Notes: generated by a model not told the origin, from the letters alone. Numbered from the stretch's first letter, positions 8,944-17,750 are shown. The stretch is 64,000 nt of DNA from Paenibacillus sp. Soil522 (GCF_001428245.1 NZ_LMRV01000028.1:55288-119287), one strand, 5' to 3'. Numbers and translations: made by a program.

Positions 8944-9677
8944 TAAGGCTGCTGCACTTCTGCTGCGCCTTTGTAAGGAGCAAGAGCCTGCCCTGCTTGA
9001 GACCTCGATTGCCTTGCCCCGCCTGTCCGATTGGCAAACTTCATTGCATAATACCGCACAAGATCTACGCTTCGTATAAACTCGACGGGATCCACAACAG
9101 CTGCAGCCGATACCGTCTTAGGTTCTCGCCGCAGCCAGCTGTTCAAAGCAGCCCGAACCGATAAAGGCGTCTTCAGCCTTACTTCGATCTCTCTTTTGAG
9201 GATACCGCCCGAATAGCTAATTTGACCTTTATATTTCAAGCCTGCTTGTCCAAGCCACAGTACCGATTGCTCCATTTTGCGCCCGGATAAATCGCCCTTG
9301 CCCGCTTCATCCTTACTTGGCCGAGGAAGCGCGACAGCAGCAGCTGCCTCCTCTCCTCCTGTTCCAAACAAGCTGCTGAGCAGCTTATCCTCGCCAATCC
9401 GCCAGTACAAACCGTCATACTCGGGCGAGATAAGCATGCCGTTCCGCGCTTCGCGAAAGCTATTATCCCAGCCGAATGCGGCACGTTCAGCGGTTGCCGA
9501 TGCGGCATAGTACAGAACCACCTTTTGATACATGTACATGCCGAACAGAATGAATAGTAAAATTAGCCCCATCAGCATCGGAAATACGATCGTCGACTCT
9601 AGCGTAAAGCTGCCCTGCTCCTTCTTCAGCCATTGCAGCAGCCTCCCTTTCATCCTAAGCCTGCTCACAAGCTTCAC
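8943..9677 (-). CDS. tadE: TadE-family pseudopilin
   Basis: 244 residues. The N-terminus has KKEQG/SFTLESTIVFPM, a class-III-like site (cleavage after G22, Glu27 at +5) followed by a hydrophobic helix to about residue 50 and the aromatic YMYQKVVLYYAASATAERAAFGWDNS, typical of TadE. The rest is an extracellular domain. The start is uncertain: GTG 9677 or GTG 9668, the latter having AGGTG at better spacing. It follows the Flp pilin directly (3 bases between) and is coupled to the DUF5702 gene. Two different TadE-like proteins in one operon is common in Tad loci (TadE/TadF). Confidence 0.83.
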   Translation of the reverse strand: MKLVSRLRMKGRLLQWLKKEQGSFTLESTIVFPMLMGLILLFILFGMYMYQKVVLYYAASATAERAAFGWDNSFREARNGMLISPEYDGLYWRIGEDKLLSSLFGTGGEEAAAAVALPRPSKDEAGKGDLSGRKMEQSVLWLGQAGLKYKGQISYSGGILKREIEVRLKTPLSVRAALNSWLRREPKTVSAAAVVDPVEFIRSVDLVRYYAMKFANRTGGARQSRSQAGQALAPYKGAAEVQQP

Positions 9678-9680
9678 CTA

Positions 9681-9866
9681 CTAACTGAAAATTTTGTCCG
9701 CCTCGTCGTCCGCTTTGCCCATCAGCCGTTCAATCAGCTCAATAATCCAATCCTTAAACAGCAATGCTATAATAATGACAACCGCAATAATCAAAATAAT
9801 TTCCAGTGTTCCCAAACCGTCTTCCTCTGCCCAAAATGACCGGATAGCTTGACCTAGCTTTTTCAT
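9681..9866 (-). CDS. flp: Flp1-family type IVb pilin
   Basis: A 61-residue major pilin candidate. The leader MKKLGQAIRSFWAEEDG ends at the cleavage Gly (G17). The mature part begins LGTLEIILIIAVVIIIALLF, with the obligatory Glu at +5 and one hydrophobic helix, followed by a short charged tail (ELIERLMGKADDEADKIFS). The start is set at ATG 9866, preceded by AGAGGAAG; a longer in-frame extension has no support. As the likely most abundant product it lies mid-operon, after the TadC gene (27-base gap) and before the TadE-like genes. Confidence 0.9.
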   Translation of the reverse strand: MKKLGQAIRSFWAEEDGLGTLEIILIIAVVIIIALLFKDWIIELIERLMGKADDEADKIFS

Positions 9867-9892
9867 CTTTCCATCTTCCTCTCTGTTTTTGG

Positions 9893-10777
9893 TTAAGACA
9901 TGAGCAGAACTACCGGCGCAGCTACTAGAACCATAAGCACCAGCAAAATACCCACGAGGGGAAATACGAGCTTGGATGATGCTTCCTCTCCGCGCGATCT
10001 GGCGATTGCCTTGCGCTTCTCCCACAGAGAGTAGGAGAGCTCTCGCAGTGCTAGCACGAAATGCTCCCCGCCGCGGCTATAATTCAGCAGCAGCACAGTC
10101 GTAAAAACCGATACCTCCTGCACGGCGCACCGCCTATTAAACCTCTCCATCGCTGAGCTGAAGGATTGACCATTGCGAAGCGATGACACCGCATCGTTCA
10201 ACTCCTTATAGAGCGGGTGCTGCAAAGGCTCCTTCCCTTCCAGACATCTCGCCAATGCTTTCTGTACCGTCTCCCCGGCGCCAACGAGCAGCATCAGCTT
10301 GCTCAGCATATCCGGAAGCCCTGTAATCATTTGCTGCTTGCGCTGCTCTACACGCCGTCCCGCTTCCGCGAATGGCCGTATCGTAAGCACGATGCCAAAT
10401 ACGGCACCCACCGCAAGCAAATTTGGCTCCTGCCCGAGCAGACTCAACCAGGCACAGCCCGTTAAGGCTGCATACCCGGTGCCGAAAGCGGCAGCCGCCT
10501 CTGCCTTCGTCCGCTCAATAGACCAGTCGCTGTCCATCAACAGGAGCAGCCTCATATGATAGCTGCTCATAGGCAGCTGAAGGGAATCGAACAGATGGAG
10601 CCGCTCAAGCAAACGCATAAACGGATTTATTAAGCAAAGCTGCTTAAGCTGCTGCCTTGCCTGATCACCGTGCCGTTTTCTGCCCGGCAGCCGAAGCCAA
10701 ATCGAATGAAGCGCCCCGCCTCCAGCTGAATAAAGCCATATCACCGTTAGAGTAACAGCGGAAATCGCTGCAGCCAT
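9893..10777 (-). CDS. tadC: TadC-like inner-membrane platform protein (T2SSF domain)
   Basis: 294 residues from ATG 10777, preceded by GGGAGGGG about 6 bases upstream; a longer frame to 10834 has no comparable site. A T2SSF domain is recognisable in the C-terminal half (ITGLPDMLSKLMLLVGAGETVQKALAR and then NYSRGGEHFVLALRELSYSLWEKRKAIAR). Membrane segments occur near the N-terminus, at about 110-150 and at the C-terminus (LVFPLVGILLVLMVLVAAPVVLLM). It should form the membrane platform with TadB, turned by the TadA ATPase. Confidence 0.87.
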   Translation of the reverse strand: MAAAISAVTLTVIWLYSAGGGALHSIWLRLPGRKRHGDQARQQLKQLCLINPFMRLLERLHLFDSLQLPMSSYHMRLLLLMDSDWSIERTKAEAAAAFGTGYAALTGCAWLSLLGQEPNLLAVGAVFGIVLTIRPFAEAGRRVEQRKQQMITGLPDMLSKLMLLVGAGETVQKALARCLEGKEPLQHPLYKELNDAVSSLRNGQSFSSAMERFNRRCAVQEVSVFTTVLLLNYSRGGEHFVLALRELSYSLWEKRKAIARSRGEEASSKLVFPLVGILLVLMVLVAAPVVLLMS

Positions 10778-10797
10778 GATTTCCCCTCCCTTCTCCG

Positions 10798-11670
10798 TTA
10801 CATCCGGATGCTCATCATTTTCGCCATCAACCAAAAGCAGAGGAGCAAAAAAAGAAGTGCAGCCGTCAACAATAAATAGCCGATCCCTCCATAGAGAGGA
10901 GCCATATAATCGGGGGCAGCCAAGCTTAGAAAAGCAAGAAAAACGAAAGGCACCGCCATCATAATCCGTCCCTCGAATCTTTTCTGAGCGATCATGACGG
11001 AAATTTCCTGCTCGATTTCCAGCTTTTCTCCAATAATGACCGAGGTTCGTTTCATGACCTCAAGCAGATCACCGCCCGAGCGCTTGCAGGCTGACAAAGC
11101 ATCCACGAACTGAGTGATTTCATCGACATCCGCACGATCAGCGAAGTTGCGAAGGGCATACTCAAGCGGCTCGGCGTTATCCAACCGGAAGCGTACAATT
11201 TGGAATTCCAGCAAAAGCTCAGTTCGCGGATCCGGATAAAGCAGCCTCAAATCATCAAGCGTGGACAAAAATGCGTTTTCGAGAGAACGCCCGGCTGCAA
11301 GCGAGGATGTCAGCGAAAATAAAGCTTCCTTAAATTGCAGCTTCAAACGTTCCTTACGCTGCGCCAGCAGCGAATTCCGCCTATGCCTGGGCGCGATAAT
11401 GCCAAGAGCCGCCGCCATGAATGAAAGGATAGCCGAATGATAAAATAGATAGACGGCTCCATAAATAAGCAAGGCTGCCGCTATTGCCGCGACGATAAAC
11501 TGTTTTCGGCTTAGATGGTATTGCCCATAATTCGTTAAAAACCGGCCCGCTCGAATATTTGCCATCGCTGCTTCGCTTTCCCAGCCGCACCATTCAAGCG
11601 CTTTCTGCATTCTTCCGCCTTTCAAGCGATCAGGACGATTCCATTTACTAACTGCGCTAGTGCTGCTCAT
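10798..11670 (-). CDS. tadB: TadB-like inner-membrane platform protein (T2SSF domain)
   Basis: 290 residues. Two N-terminal membrane segments (around 58-90) are followed by a cytoplasmic T2SSF domain (LKLQFKEALFSLTSSLAAGRSLENAF and then ACKRSGGDLLEVMKRTSVIIGEKLEIEQEI) and two C-terminal membrane segments. The start ATG overlaps the tadA stop codon as ATGA, so translation is coupled. Partner of TadC in the pilus platform. Order tadA-tadB-tadC is the standard one. Confidence 0.88.
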   Translation of the reverse strand: MSSTSAVSKWNRPDRLKGGRMQKALEWCGWESEAAMANIRAGRFLTNYGQYHLSRKQFIVAAIAAALLIYGAVYLFYHSAILSFMAAALGIIAPRHRRNSLLAQRKERLKLQFKEALFSLTSSLAAGRSLENAFLSTLDDLRLLYPDPRTELLLEFQIVRFRLDNAEPLEYALRNFADRADVDEITQFVDALSACKRSGGDLLEVMKRTSVIIGEKLEIEQEISVMIAQKRFEGRIMMAVPFVFLAFLSLAAPDYMAPLYGGIGYLLLTAALLFLLLCFWLMAKMMSIRM

Positions 11671-12905
11671 ACCGCCATTCCTCCGTTTAAGGTATTCCCT
11701 GCCATCTTCAGCTTATCAATCTGAACAAGCGGATTCGCTGTTCGCTTAAGACCGCCGAGTATATGTCCGTTCCGCTCCCCCTCCTCCTCAAAGAGGAAAA
11801 GCGGATTAAGCTGCACTTCACCCGCTTCCATGCCTACGACCTCGCATATTTCCGTAACTTTACGCGACCGGTCCCGGAATCTAGACAAATGAATAACGAT
11901 ATCGATAGCAGACGCAATTTGCTGACGGATAACCTGCACGGGCAATTCAGCCGCGCTAAGCACCATAGTCTCAAGGCGGGCCAGCATATCCTTTGCCCCA
12001 TTGCTGTGGCCGGTAGACATGCTTCCCTGATGGCCAGTATTGAGTGCCTGCAGCATATCTAATGCCTCCCCTCCGCGCACCTCGCCGACGATGATCCGAT
12101 TAGGACGCATCCTCAGCGATGCCCGGATGAGATCACGGATCGTAATCTCTCCTTTCCCCTCCGTATTGGCATTTCGCGTCTCCATCGAAACTAGATTCGG
12201 AATCGTACGAATTTGCAGCTCCGCCGAGTCTTCAATCGTTACGATTCGCTCGTCCGCTCCGATAAATTGCGACAATGCATTTAGAAAGGTTGTTTTTCCC
12301 GTTCCCGTGCCGCCGCTTATGAAAATGTTATATTTCGCCCCGATCATCCCTTTCAGGAATGATGCGGCTTCTATAGAAAGCGAGCCGATTGACACAAGCT
12401 GCTCCATCGTCAGCGGCTGCTCGGGAAACTTTCGAATTGTCATGCAAGGTCCTTTCAGCGCTACCGGCGGCAGCACGACATGTACCCTGGAGCCATCCTT
12501 CAGACGAGCGTCGACAATTGGAGATGACTCATTAACGACGCGGTTCACGCTTGCTACGACCGTCTGAATTAAATCCTCCAAACGCTCTCTGCTTTCGAAT
12601 GAAACCGGAAGCAGCGTCATTCGCCCCCTTCGTTCAACGAAAATTTCCGCATGATGGTTAATCATAATTTCACTGACGGAAGCATCCTCCATAAGCGGCT
12701 GCAAAATATCCAGCCCTCTAAACGAATGGAACAGCCTTCGTACGAGCTTCACCTTCTCGTTTGCCGTAAGGGGATGGCGCTCGCACCATTCGAATACGAT
12801 CTCTTCTACGATTCTCATAAGGCTGTCATCTGACAGCGCGCCGCTAAAATCTATTTTTGCCCGCACTTTGTTGCGCAGCTCCAGCACCGTCTTATCGCTC
12901 AACAA
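11667..12905 (-). CDS. tadA: TadA/CpaF secretion ATPase
   Basis: Hexameric ATPase that powers pilin assembly. Walker A is ISGGTGTGKTTFLNAL at about residue 200; the Asp box is VTIEDSAELQI, Walker B is NRIIVGEVRGGEALDMLQA and the His box is NTGHQGSMSTGHSN, all intact. The start is most likely TTG 12905, with AAGGAGGGAG centred 8 bases upstream (TTG 12902 is also possible); an ATG-started longer frame to 13037 runs back through the end of the CpaE-like gene and has no ribosome site. The 412-residue length fits CpaF. It overlaps the upstream gene by 14 bases and TadB by 4. Confidence 0.92.
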   Translation of the reverse strand: MLSDKTVLELRNKVRAKIDFSGALSDDSLMRIVEEIVFEWCERHPLTANEKVKLVRRLFHSFRGLDILQPLMEDASVSEIMINHHAEIFVERRGRMTLLPVSFESRERLEDLIQTVVASVNRVVNESSPIVDARLKDGSRVHVVLPPVALKGPCMTIRKFPEQPLTMEQLVSIGSLSIEAASFLKGMIGAKYNIFISGGTGTGKTTFLNALSQFIGADERIVTIEDSAELQIRTIPNLVSMETRNANTEGKGEITIRDLIRASLRMRPNRIIVGEVRGGEALDMLQALNTGHQGSMSTGHSNGAKDMLARLETMVLSAAELPVQVIRQQIASAIDIVIHLSRFRDRSRKVTEICEVVGMEAGEVQLNPLFLFEEEGERNGHILGGLKRTANPLVQIDKLKMAGNTLNGGMAV

Positions 12906-14058
12906 ACGAACTCCCTCCTTCAAGGCAAAGATGCTTGAACAGCTTATCTGCCGCCGCCCTGAATGAAGGCGATGACAGCAGCTTCGCTTGGCCAGCACCG
13001 CGCCATTCTGGTACCTCCGGCAGCTGGACCTGGGCATAGGCCAAACCGTTCATCTCGCTTAATGAGACGCGTTCGGCTTGTGCTGCACGATTGGTTACGA
13101 ATACGAATTTAGGGGACAAACGTTTAAATCTCTCCCCCCACTTCTGCTCCCCATAGCGAAGAGCCATCCTTTGCTTGATACTCACTGAGACATCGCCGTT
13201 AAGCATCCATAGCACCTGATTCGACTGTTCGAAAATAGCGGTATGCAGCTCTTCCAGCCCACTATCCAAATCGATAACGATAAGGTCGTATTGCCCGCTC
13301 CGGGCAATGACGTCCACTAAGTCAGCCGCTTCTTCCCCGCTAAGCGTCATCCGGTCCTCCAAATTCGTGCAGGCGGCCAAATAATCGCTCTGAAGCAGCG
13401 CGTCCCGCTTTCGATGCTCCATCAGCCACGTCACCGATTGCTCCGGCTGTGCCTTAAGACCATACAGCAGCTCAGACAATCCTTCGCCTAGCGCTTCCCC
13501 GCCGCTGCTGCCATCGCCATAACGCTGCGGTTTAAGCCACATTTCCGACGTGTTCCACCGCTCAAGGTTCAAATAAAACGTCCGGTAACGATGCGTACTC
13601 GCGGCTTGCGCCAAATGCAGGGCCAAGGCGGTTTTTCCGGTTCCGCCCGATGCCGAGTAAACCGAAATAACCTTCACCCCGGGCATCTTCTCCGAGGCTT
13701 CAGCCGTTTGGACAGGATGGGCGGCGGCTCTGGCATGAATCTCCGTTAAACGCTGCAGCAGCAGCGGAAGCGGCTGATATTGATGCAGCTCATGCACCTC
13801 TTCGCTATCTCCCGGCTTCAATACAAGCGCAGCAGTAGGCATGCTCGGCAGCTCATCTTTCATCTCCTTAAGCAGCTCAGGTTGTGCGGCTAACAAGTCA
13901 ATTTTGTAGCCCTGCTTCACATACCGCTTGCACGCATCCGCATGCGTGAAGGCAACCACCTGCCACTGCTCGCCAAACTTGCTGTCTCGAATATAATCGG
14001 CTAAGCGTTTCGAATATTCCTGCTCCTTTACCGCCACTGCAAGCTGATATTTGTTCAA
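12892..14058 (-). CDS. cpaE: CpaE/TadZ-like P-loop ATPase, first gene of the Tad-type operon
   Basis: 388 residues. The N-terminal ~115 residues look like a degenerate receiver-type domain. A ParA/MinD-type ATPase domain follows, with the deviant Walker A SASGGTGKTALALHL at 135-149 and a Walker B-like QYDLIVIDLDSGLEEL. CpaE/TadZ proteins position the Tad machine in the cell. Start TTG 14058 is preceded by AAAGGAGGGG at good spacing. The gene opens the ten-gene operon; a terminator at 14091-14140 insulates it from the upstream fsa gene, so its promoter should lie between about 14059 and 14090 or inside that region. Confidence 0.85.
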   Translation of the reverse strand: MNKYQLAVAVKEQEYSKRLADYIRDSKFGEQWQVVAFTHADACKRYVKQGYKIDLLAAQPELLKEMKDELPSMPTAALVLKPGDSEEVHELHQYQPLPLLLQRLTEIHARAAAHPVQTAEASEKMPGVKVISVYSASGGTGKTALALHLAQAASTHRYRTFYLNLERWNTSEMWLKPQRYGDGSSGGEALGEGLSELLYGLKAQPEQSVTWLMEHRKRDALLQSDYLAACTNLEDRMTLSGEEAADLVDVIARSGQYDLIVIDLDSGLEELHTAIFEQSNQVLWMLNGDVSVSIKQRMALRYGEQKWGERFKRLSPKFVFVTNRAAQAERVSLSEMNGLAYAQVQLPEVPEWRGAGQAKLLSSPSFRAAADKLFKHLCLEGGSSFVER

Positions 14059-14090
14059 CTGAATTCCCCTCCTTTCAGCTAAGAAAACAC

Positions 14091-14140
14091 AAAAAAAGCA
14101 CCGTAGAAGGCGCAGATAGCTGCGTCCTTGTACGGTGCTT
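14091..14140 (-). terminator. Rho-independent terminator after the transaldolase gene
   Basis: Read on the minus strand: AAGCACCGTA pairs with TACGGTGCTT, with an inner stem AAGG/CGCA pairing with TGCG/CCTT, followed by a run of seven T. It separates the fsa-like gene from the pilus operon. Confidence 0.88.
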
Positions 14141-14207
14141 CCGTGTTCGAATCTTTAACTTTGTATAAAATTTACCATATTCTTATTCCATCCGTCAATA
14201 TAGGAAT

Positions 14208-14849
14208 TTACTTCTGTTTTCCCCAATCGCTTAAAAACTTCTCGATACCGATATCGGTAAGCGGGTGCTTCCAAAGCGACGGCAGCAGCGAGCCTGGAAT
14301 TGTCGCGATATGCGCCCCGGCAATTGCCGCTTGCTCCAGATGGCCGATATGACGTATGCTGGCAACAATAATTTCAGTGGAATATCCATAGTTACGAATG
14401 ATGGCATTCAGGTCTCGGACCAGCTTCAAGCCTTCTACGCCGATATCGTCCAGTCTTCCGACGAATGGACTAATAAAGGTTGCGCCTGCTTTCGCTGCCA
14501 TCAGCCCTTGCGCTGCGGAGAACACGAGCGTCACATTCGTTTGAATGCCTTTCTCCGAAAGCGCATGCGTCGCGTACAGCCCGTCCTCCGTCAGCGGCAG
14601 CTTAATAACAACATTCGGAGCCCATTCTGCTATTTCAAAAGCTTCCTTCAGCATATCAGCGGCTTTCGTCCCGATAACCTCAGCGCTGACAGGACCGGTT
14701 ACGATACTGCAAATTTCCTGAATAACTTCTTTAAAATCCCGTCCTTCTTTCGCAATGAGCGAAGGGTTAGTCGTAACCCCATCAACGAGTCCAAGCTTAG
14801 CAATCCGTTTAATTTCCTCTACGTTTGCTGTATCCAAGAAAAATTTCAT
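14208..14849 (-). CDS. fsa: Transaldolase / fructose-6-phosphate aldolase family protein (TalC-like)
   Basis: Short (213-residue) class I aldolase of the FSA/TalC type. The Schiff-base lysine is K83 in [12 protein letters not shown], with [16 protein letters not shown] at 21-36 and [31 protein letters not shown] typical of the family. It transfers dihydroxyacetone units in the non-oxidative pentose phosphate route (transaldolase) or cleaves fructose-6-phosphate; many Bacillus-type members are transaldolases, so the exact reaction is unsure. The ribosome site GGGAGATGG precedes the ATG. It follows ndk on the same strand (21-base gap) and has its own terminator. Confidence 0.92.
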   Translation of the reverse strand: MKFFLDTANVEEIKRIAKLGLVDGVTTNPSLIAKEGRDFKEVIQEICSIVTGPVSAEVIGTKAADMLKEAFEIAEWAPNVVIKLPLTEDGLYATHALSEKGIQTNVTLVFSAAQGLMAAKAGATFISPFVGRLDDIGVEGLKLVRDLNAIIRNYGYSTEIIVASIRHIGHLEQAAIAGAHIATIPGSLLPSLWKHPLTDIGIEKFLSDWGKQK

Positions 14850-14870
14850 ATCCGGCCATCTCCCTTTTTG

Positions 14871-15269
14871 CTAATGGAAAAATAGTTTAATTTCCCGCTC
14901 CGCGCTTTCAATAGAGTCAGACCCATGGATGATATTGCTCGCAACGTCGATCGCAAAATCACCGCGGATCGTCCCTGCAAGCGCGTCAGACGGATTCGTC
15001 GCACCAATAAGCGCTCTCGCGTTTTTGATCGCGTCCTTGCCTTCCCATATCATGGCGAATATTGGTCCCGAAACAATAAAATCGACCAGCTCGTCAAAAA
15101 ACACCTTTGAGCGCAAATGCTCATAATGGTGCTCAGCATGCTCTCTTGTTAATTGCATGACCTTCGCATCTACAAGCTTAAAGCCTTTCTCTTCAAAGCG
15201 ACTGACAATGCGGCCTACCAAACTGCGTGCATACCCGTCCGGCTTAACCATAACAAATGTTCTATCCAT
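14871..15269 (-). CDS. ndk: Nucleoside diphosphate kinase, short C-terminus
   Basis: Transfers the gamma phosphate from ATP to NDPs through a phosphohistidine. The active-site His is H115 in [13 protein letters not shown]. The Kpn-loop motifs [21 protein letters not shown] and the N-terminal [12 protein letters not shown] are intact. The protein stops at 132 residues just after REIKLFF, whereas most bacterial NDKs run to about 140-150, so the last helix and tail are missing. Catalytic residues are present and activity is expected. GAAGGGGGATTC precedes the ATG. Confidence 0.95.
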   Translation of the reverse strand: MDRTFVMVKPDGYARSLVGRIVSRFEEKGFKLVDAKVMQLTREHAEHHYEHLRSKVFFDELVDFIVSGPIFAMIWEGKDAIKNARALIGATNPSDALAGTIRGDFAIDVASNIIHGSDSIESAEREIKLFFH

Positions 15270-15301
15270 TTAGAATCCCCCTTCTCTAACGGTATAGCCA
15301 T

Positions 15302-16102
15302 TTATTTGTTAAGCCATTCAGTAATAATGCCGGCAGTCTCTTCAATTGCACGATTTGTGACATCAATAACAGGACAATTCAATGATTTCATAACGGATTC
15401 CGCATATTTAAGCTCTTCTTGAATCCGCTCAGTCGTCGCATATTGCGCTGAGGCAGGCAGCCCCAGCGTCTTCAGCCGTTCGGAGCGGATTTCAAGCAGA
15501 TGCTCTGCTTGCATCGTTAAGCCGATGATCAGCCGTCCGGGCGCAGGCTTCAATTCCTCGGGCGGATTGACCTCGGGCATAAGCGGCAGGTTAGCCGTCT
15601 TGATTCCTTTATGGGACAAAAATATGCTAAGCGGCGTCTTCGACGTCCGCGATACCCCAATTAACACGACCTGCGCCTGCATGAATCCCCGCGCATCCTT
15701 GCCGTCATCATACCTCACCGCAAATTCAATCGCATCCATCCGACGATGGTACGCATCGTCAATAGAATGCAGCAGCCCCGGCTCCCGCTTCGGAAAGCTG
15801 CCGAACGTATCAACATAAGCCTGCATCATCGGTCCCATGACATCTACTGCCCGAACGCCGGCTCTAAGCGCCTCTTCCTTCATTAGCTCCCTAAGCTCCG
15901 GCTGAACAAGCGTGTAACTGATAAAGCCTCCTGTGCTGACGGCTTCGGCAATGATACGCAAAATCTCATCCTCGGACTTGATATGCCCGTAGCGCTTTAT
16001 TTTCACATGTTCGGATGAAAATTGACGCAAAGTTGCCTTTGCCACCGCTTCCGCCGTTTCGCCGACAGCATCGGAGCATACATATATGATTTGCTCTGTC
16101 AT
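15302..16102 (-). CDS. yqfL: Pyruvate, phosphate dikinase / PEP synthase regulatory protein family (YqfL)
   Basis: DUF299 bifunctional kinase/pyrophosphorylase family, 266 residues. The P-loop-like segment VVLIGVSRTSKTPLSIFLSHKG and the following KTANLPLMPEVNPPEEL identify the family. In B. subtilis YqfL works with CcpN in controlling gluconeogenesis; the same order is conserved here. The start ATG overlaps the ccpN stop as ATGA, so the two are translationally coupled. No PEP synthase or PPDK gene is in the window, so the target enzyme is not shown here. Confidence 0.92.
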   Translation of the reverse strand: MTEQIIYVCSDAVGETAEAVAKATLRQFSSEHVKIKRYGHIKSEDEILRIIAEAVSTGGFISYTLVQPELRELMKEEALRAGVRAVDVMGPMMQAYVDTFGSFPKREPGLLHSIDDAYHRRMDAIEFAVRYDDGKDARGFMQAQVVLIGVSRTSKTPLSIFLSHKGIKTANLPLMPEVNPPEELKPAPGRLIIGLTMQAEHLLEIRSERLKTLGLPASAQYATTERIQEELKYAESVMKSLNCPVIDVTNRAIEETAGIITEWLNK

Positions 16103-16770
16103 AACTCTGGCTCCCCCAATTCCCCATCCATCGCGATGTCCGCCATCAGACGTATAATGTTCGACTTTGATACCCAGCCGGTTACTTCCGGATCAGCAGC
16201 CTGCTCCTCGCGGGGAACAATGACTGGCAGACAATCAATCTGATGGAGCGACATTTTACGAATCGCATCCATAACGGAATCATCGGGCATCAGCGTCACA
16301 ATATTCGGATAACGGGTCATTACCATACTGACGGGAATAGATATTGCGCCAGCGTTGCCAAGTGTTATTTTGAGCAAATCCTTAGGAGTTACGATACCGA
16401 CGAACCGCTTCTGCTCATTTACGACAAGAAGGGTGTCAGCATTCTCGGTAAACAATGTAATGACCGCATCATGCACGGACAAAGAATCCGGTACATTGAC
16501 GGGAACCCCCTGTACCTCTCTCACCTTCATACTGTTGAATTGCTGCAAAGGCTCACTGCTCGTTCGATAGGTGTTGCCGAGAAAATAACCGACCTTTGGC
16601 TTCGCATCAAGCAAACCAAGCATAACGAGTAGTGATAAATCCGAGCGCAGCGTCGGCCTGCTGACACTAAGATTTTCTGCTAGCTGTTCACCGGTAATCG
16701 GCGCATGCCTCTTTACGAGATCAAGAAGCTCCAATTGCCGAGTGGATAACTGAATCGTACTCTCCTCCAA
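16099..16770 (-). CDS. ccpN: CcpN-type gluconeogenesis repressor (HTH + two CBS domains)
   Basis: 223 residues. A winged HTH lies at about 8-65 (LSTRQLELLDLVKRHAPITG then LAENLSVSRPTLRSDLSLLV), followed by a CBS pair (about 85-210) that should bind nucleotides. CcpN represses gapB and pckA in B. subtilis under glycolytic conditions. Upstream, GGAGGAGAG gives a strong ribosome site and TGG-TATTAT looks like an extended -10. A sequence matching the CcpN operator lies at 16819-16829, suggesting autoregulation. Coupled to yqfL. Confidence 0.92.
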   Translation of the reverse strand: MEESTIQLSTRQLELLDLVKRHAPITGEQLAENLSVSRPTLRSDLSLLVMLGLLDAKPKVGYFLGNTYRTSSEPLQQFNSMKVREVQGVPVNVPDSLSVHDAVITLFTENADTLLVVNEQKRFVGIVTPKDLLKITLGNAGAISIPVSMVMTRYPNIVTLMPDDSVMDAIRKMSLHQIDCLPVIVPREEQAADPEVTGWVSKSNIIRLMADIAMDGELGEPEL

Positions 16771-16818
16771 TCTGTATATGAGTCATAATAAATGATATAA
16801 TACCACTATTCGAAAAAT

Positions 16819-16829
16819 AATATATCATA
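16819..16829 (-). promoter_or_regulatory. CcpN-like operator in the ccpN promoter region
   Basis: The minus strand reads TATGATATATT, which fits all 11 positions of the CcpN consensus as I recall it (TRTGHYATAYW). It lies about 50 bases upstream of the ccpN start and next to the -35 region of the extended -10 TGGTATTAT. A weaker match (AATGATATAAT, plus strand) lies nearby at about 16790. Autoregulation is inferred. Confidence 0.45.
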
Positions 16830-16859
16830 CTCATGCTTTGTTCACAATAAATAGCAGTA

Positions 16860-17750
16860 TTACTCTGTGAATATGACTTTATACAAGGCTTGAGTGCCGC
16901 TGTTTTCTTCACCGAGCGCAATAACCTGCTCGTACAAGGAGCGTGCCAGCAATAAGCCAGGCAATGGCAGTCCCATTTCATCGGCCGATTCAATCGCAAT
17001 TTTAATATCCTTCATGAAATGCTTTACATAGAACCCTGGCGAAAAATCTCCGTTAATGATGCGTGGACCCAGATTCGACAGAGACCAGCTGCCTGCCGCG
17101 CCGGCTTCGATGCTCATCAGCACCTTGCCTGGTTCCAGACCCGCCCGCTTCGCATACGCGAGAGCTTCGCTCACGCCAATCATATTGGATGCAATCGCAA
17201 TTTGATTGCACATTTTGGTGAATTGACCGGAGCCGGCAGCGCCTTGGTGTACGATGTTTTTACCTATCAAATTGAACAGCGGCAGAACCGCTTCAAAGGC
17301 TTCTACCGAGCCGCCGGCCATGATCGATAATCTAGCTTCCCTAGCGCCTATATCTCCTCCAGAGACGGGAGCATCAAGCGCCGCAAGCCCTCTGTTTCCA
17401 GCCTCCAGCCCAATACGCTTAGCAAGGGATGGACTGGACGTAGTCATATCAATCAGTACGCTATTAGAACGTGCATGCCGCAAAAGGCCTGAATCTCCGA
17501 AATACACCTCTTCCACATCAGCAGGATAACCGAGCATCGTAATGATAACATCAGAATACTCAGCTACCGACTTTGGCGACTCATGCCAGACGGCCCCTTT
17601 CAACACCAACGAATCCGTTCTCGACTTTGTTCGATTATAAACATTTACTTTATAGCCGCCGCTAAGCAAATGTCCCGCCATACTCGCACCCATGATGCCT
17701 GTCCCGATAAAACCGATCACGCTCTCTTGATTGATGGCCAGCTCTGTCAA
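16860..17750 (-). CDS. 3-hydroxyisobutyrate dehydrogenase-family NAD(P) oxidoreductase
   Basis: Beta-hydroxyacid dehydrogenase fold: Rossmann motif IGFIGTGIMGASMAGHLL near the N-terminus, substrate motif LDAPVSGGDIGAREARLSIMAGG, and the catalytic lysine region GSGQFTKMCNQIAIASNMIGVSEALAYA. The substrate (3-hydroxyisobutyrate, tartronate semialdehyde or another) cannot be told. The start is set at TTG 17750, with GAGGCGGAG upstream, giving 296 residues, the family's usual length; a longer ATG frame to 17831 would run through the hairpin at 17811-17844. It lies upstream of ccpN on the same strand, without an obvious link. Confidence 0.85.
   Translation of the reverse strand: MTELAINQESVIGFIGTGIMGASMAGHLLSGGYKVNVYNRTKSRTDSLVLKGAVWHESPKSVAEYSDVIITMLGYPADVEEVYFGDSGLLRHARSNSVLIDMTTSSPSLAKRIGLEAGNRGLAALDAPVSGGDIGAREARLSIMAGGSVEAFEAVLPLFNLIGKNIVHQGAAGSGQFTKMCNQIAIASNMIGVSEALAYAKRAGLEPGKVLMSIEAGAAGSWSLSNLGPRIINGDFSPGFYVKHFMKDIKIAIESADEMGLPLPGLLLARSLYEQVIALGEENSGTQALYKVIFTE

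Noticed and set aside
12040..12567. A 175-codon plus-strand frame
   Set aside because: Antisense to the conserved ATPase domain of tadA; composition mirrors the opposite strand.
12906..13037. A longer TadA starting at ATG 13037
   Set aside because: The extra codons overlap the end of the CpaE-like gene and lack a ribosome site, whereas TTG 12905 has an ideal one.
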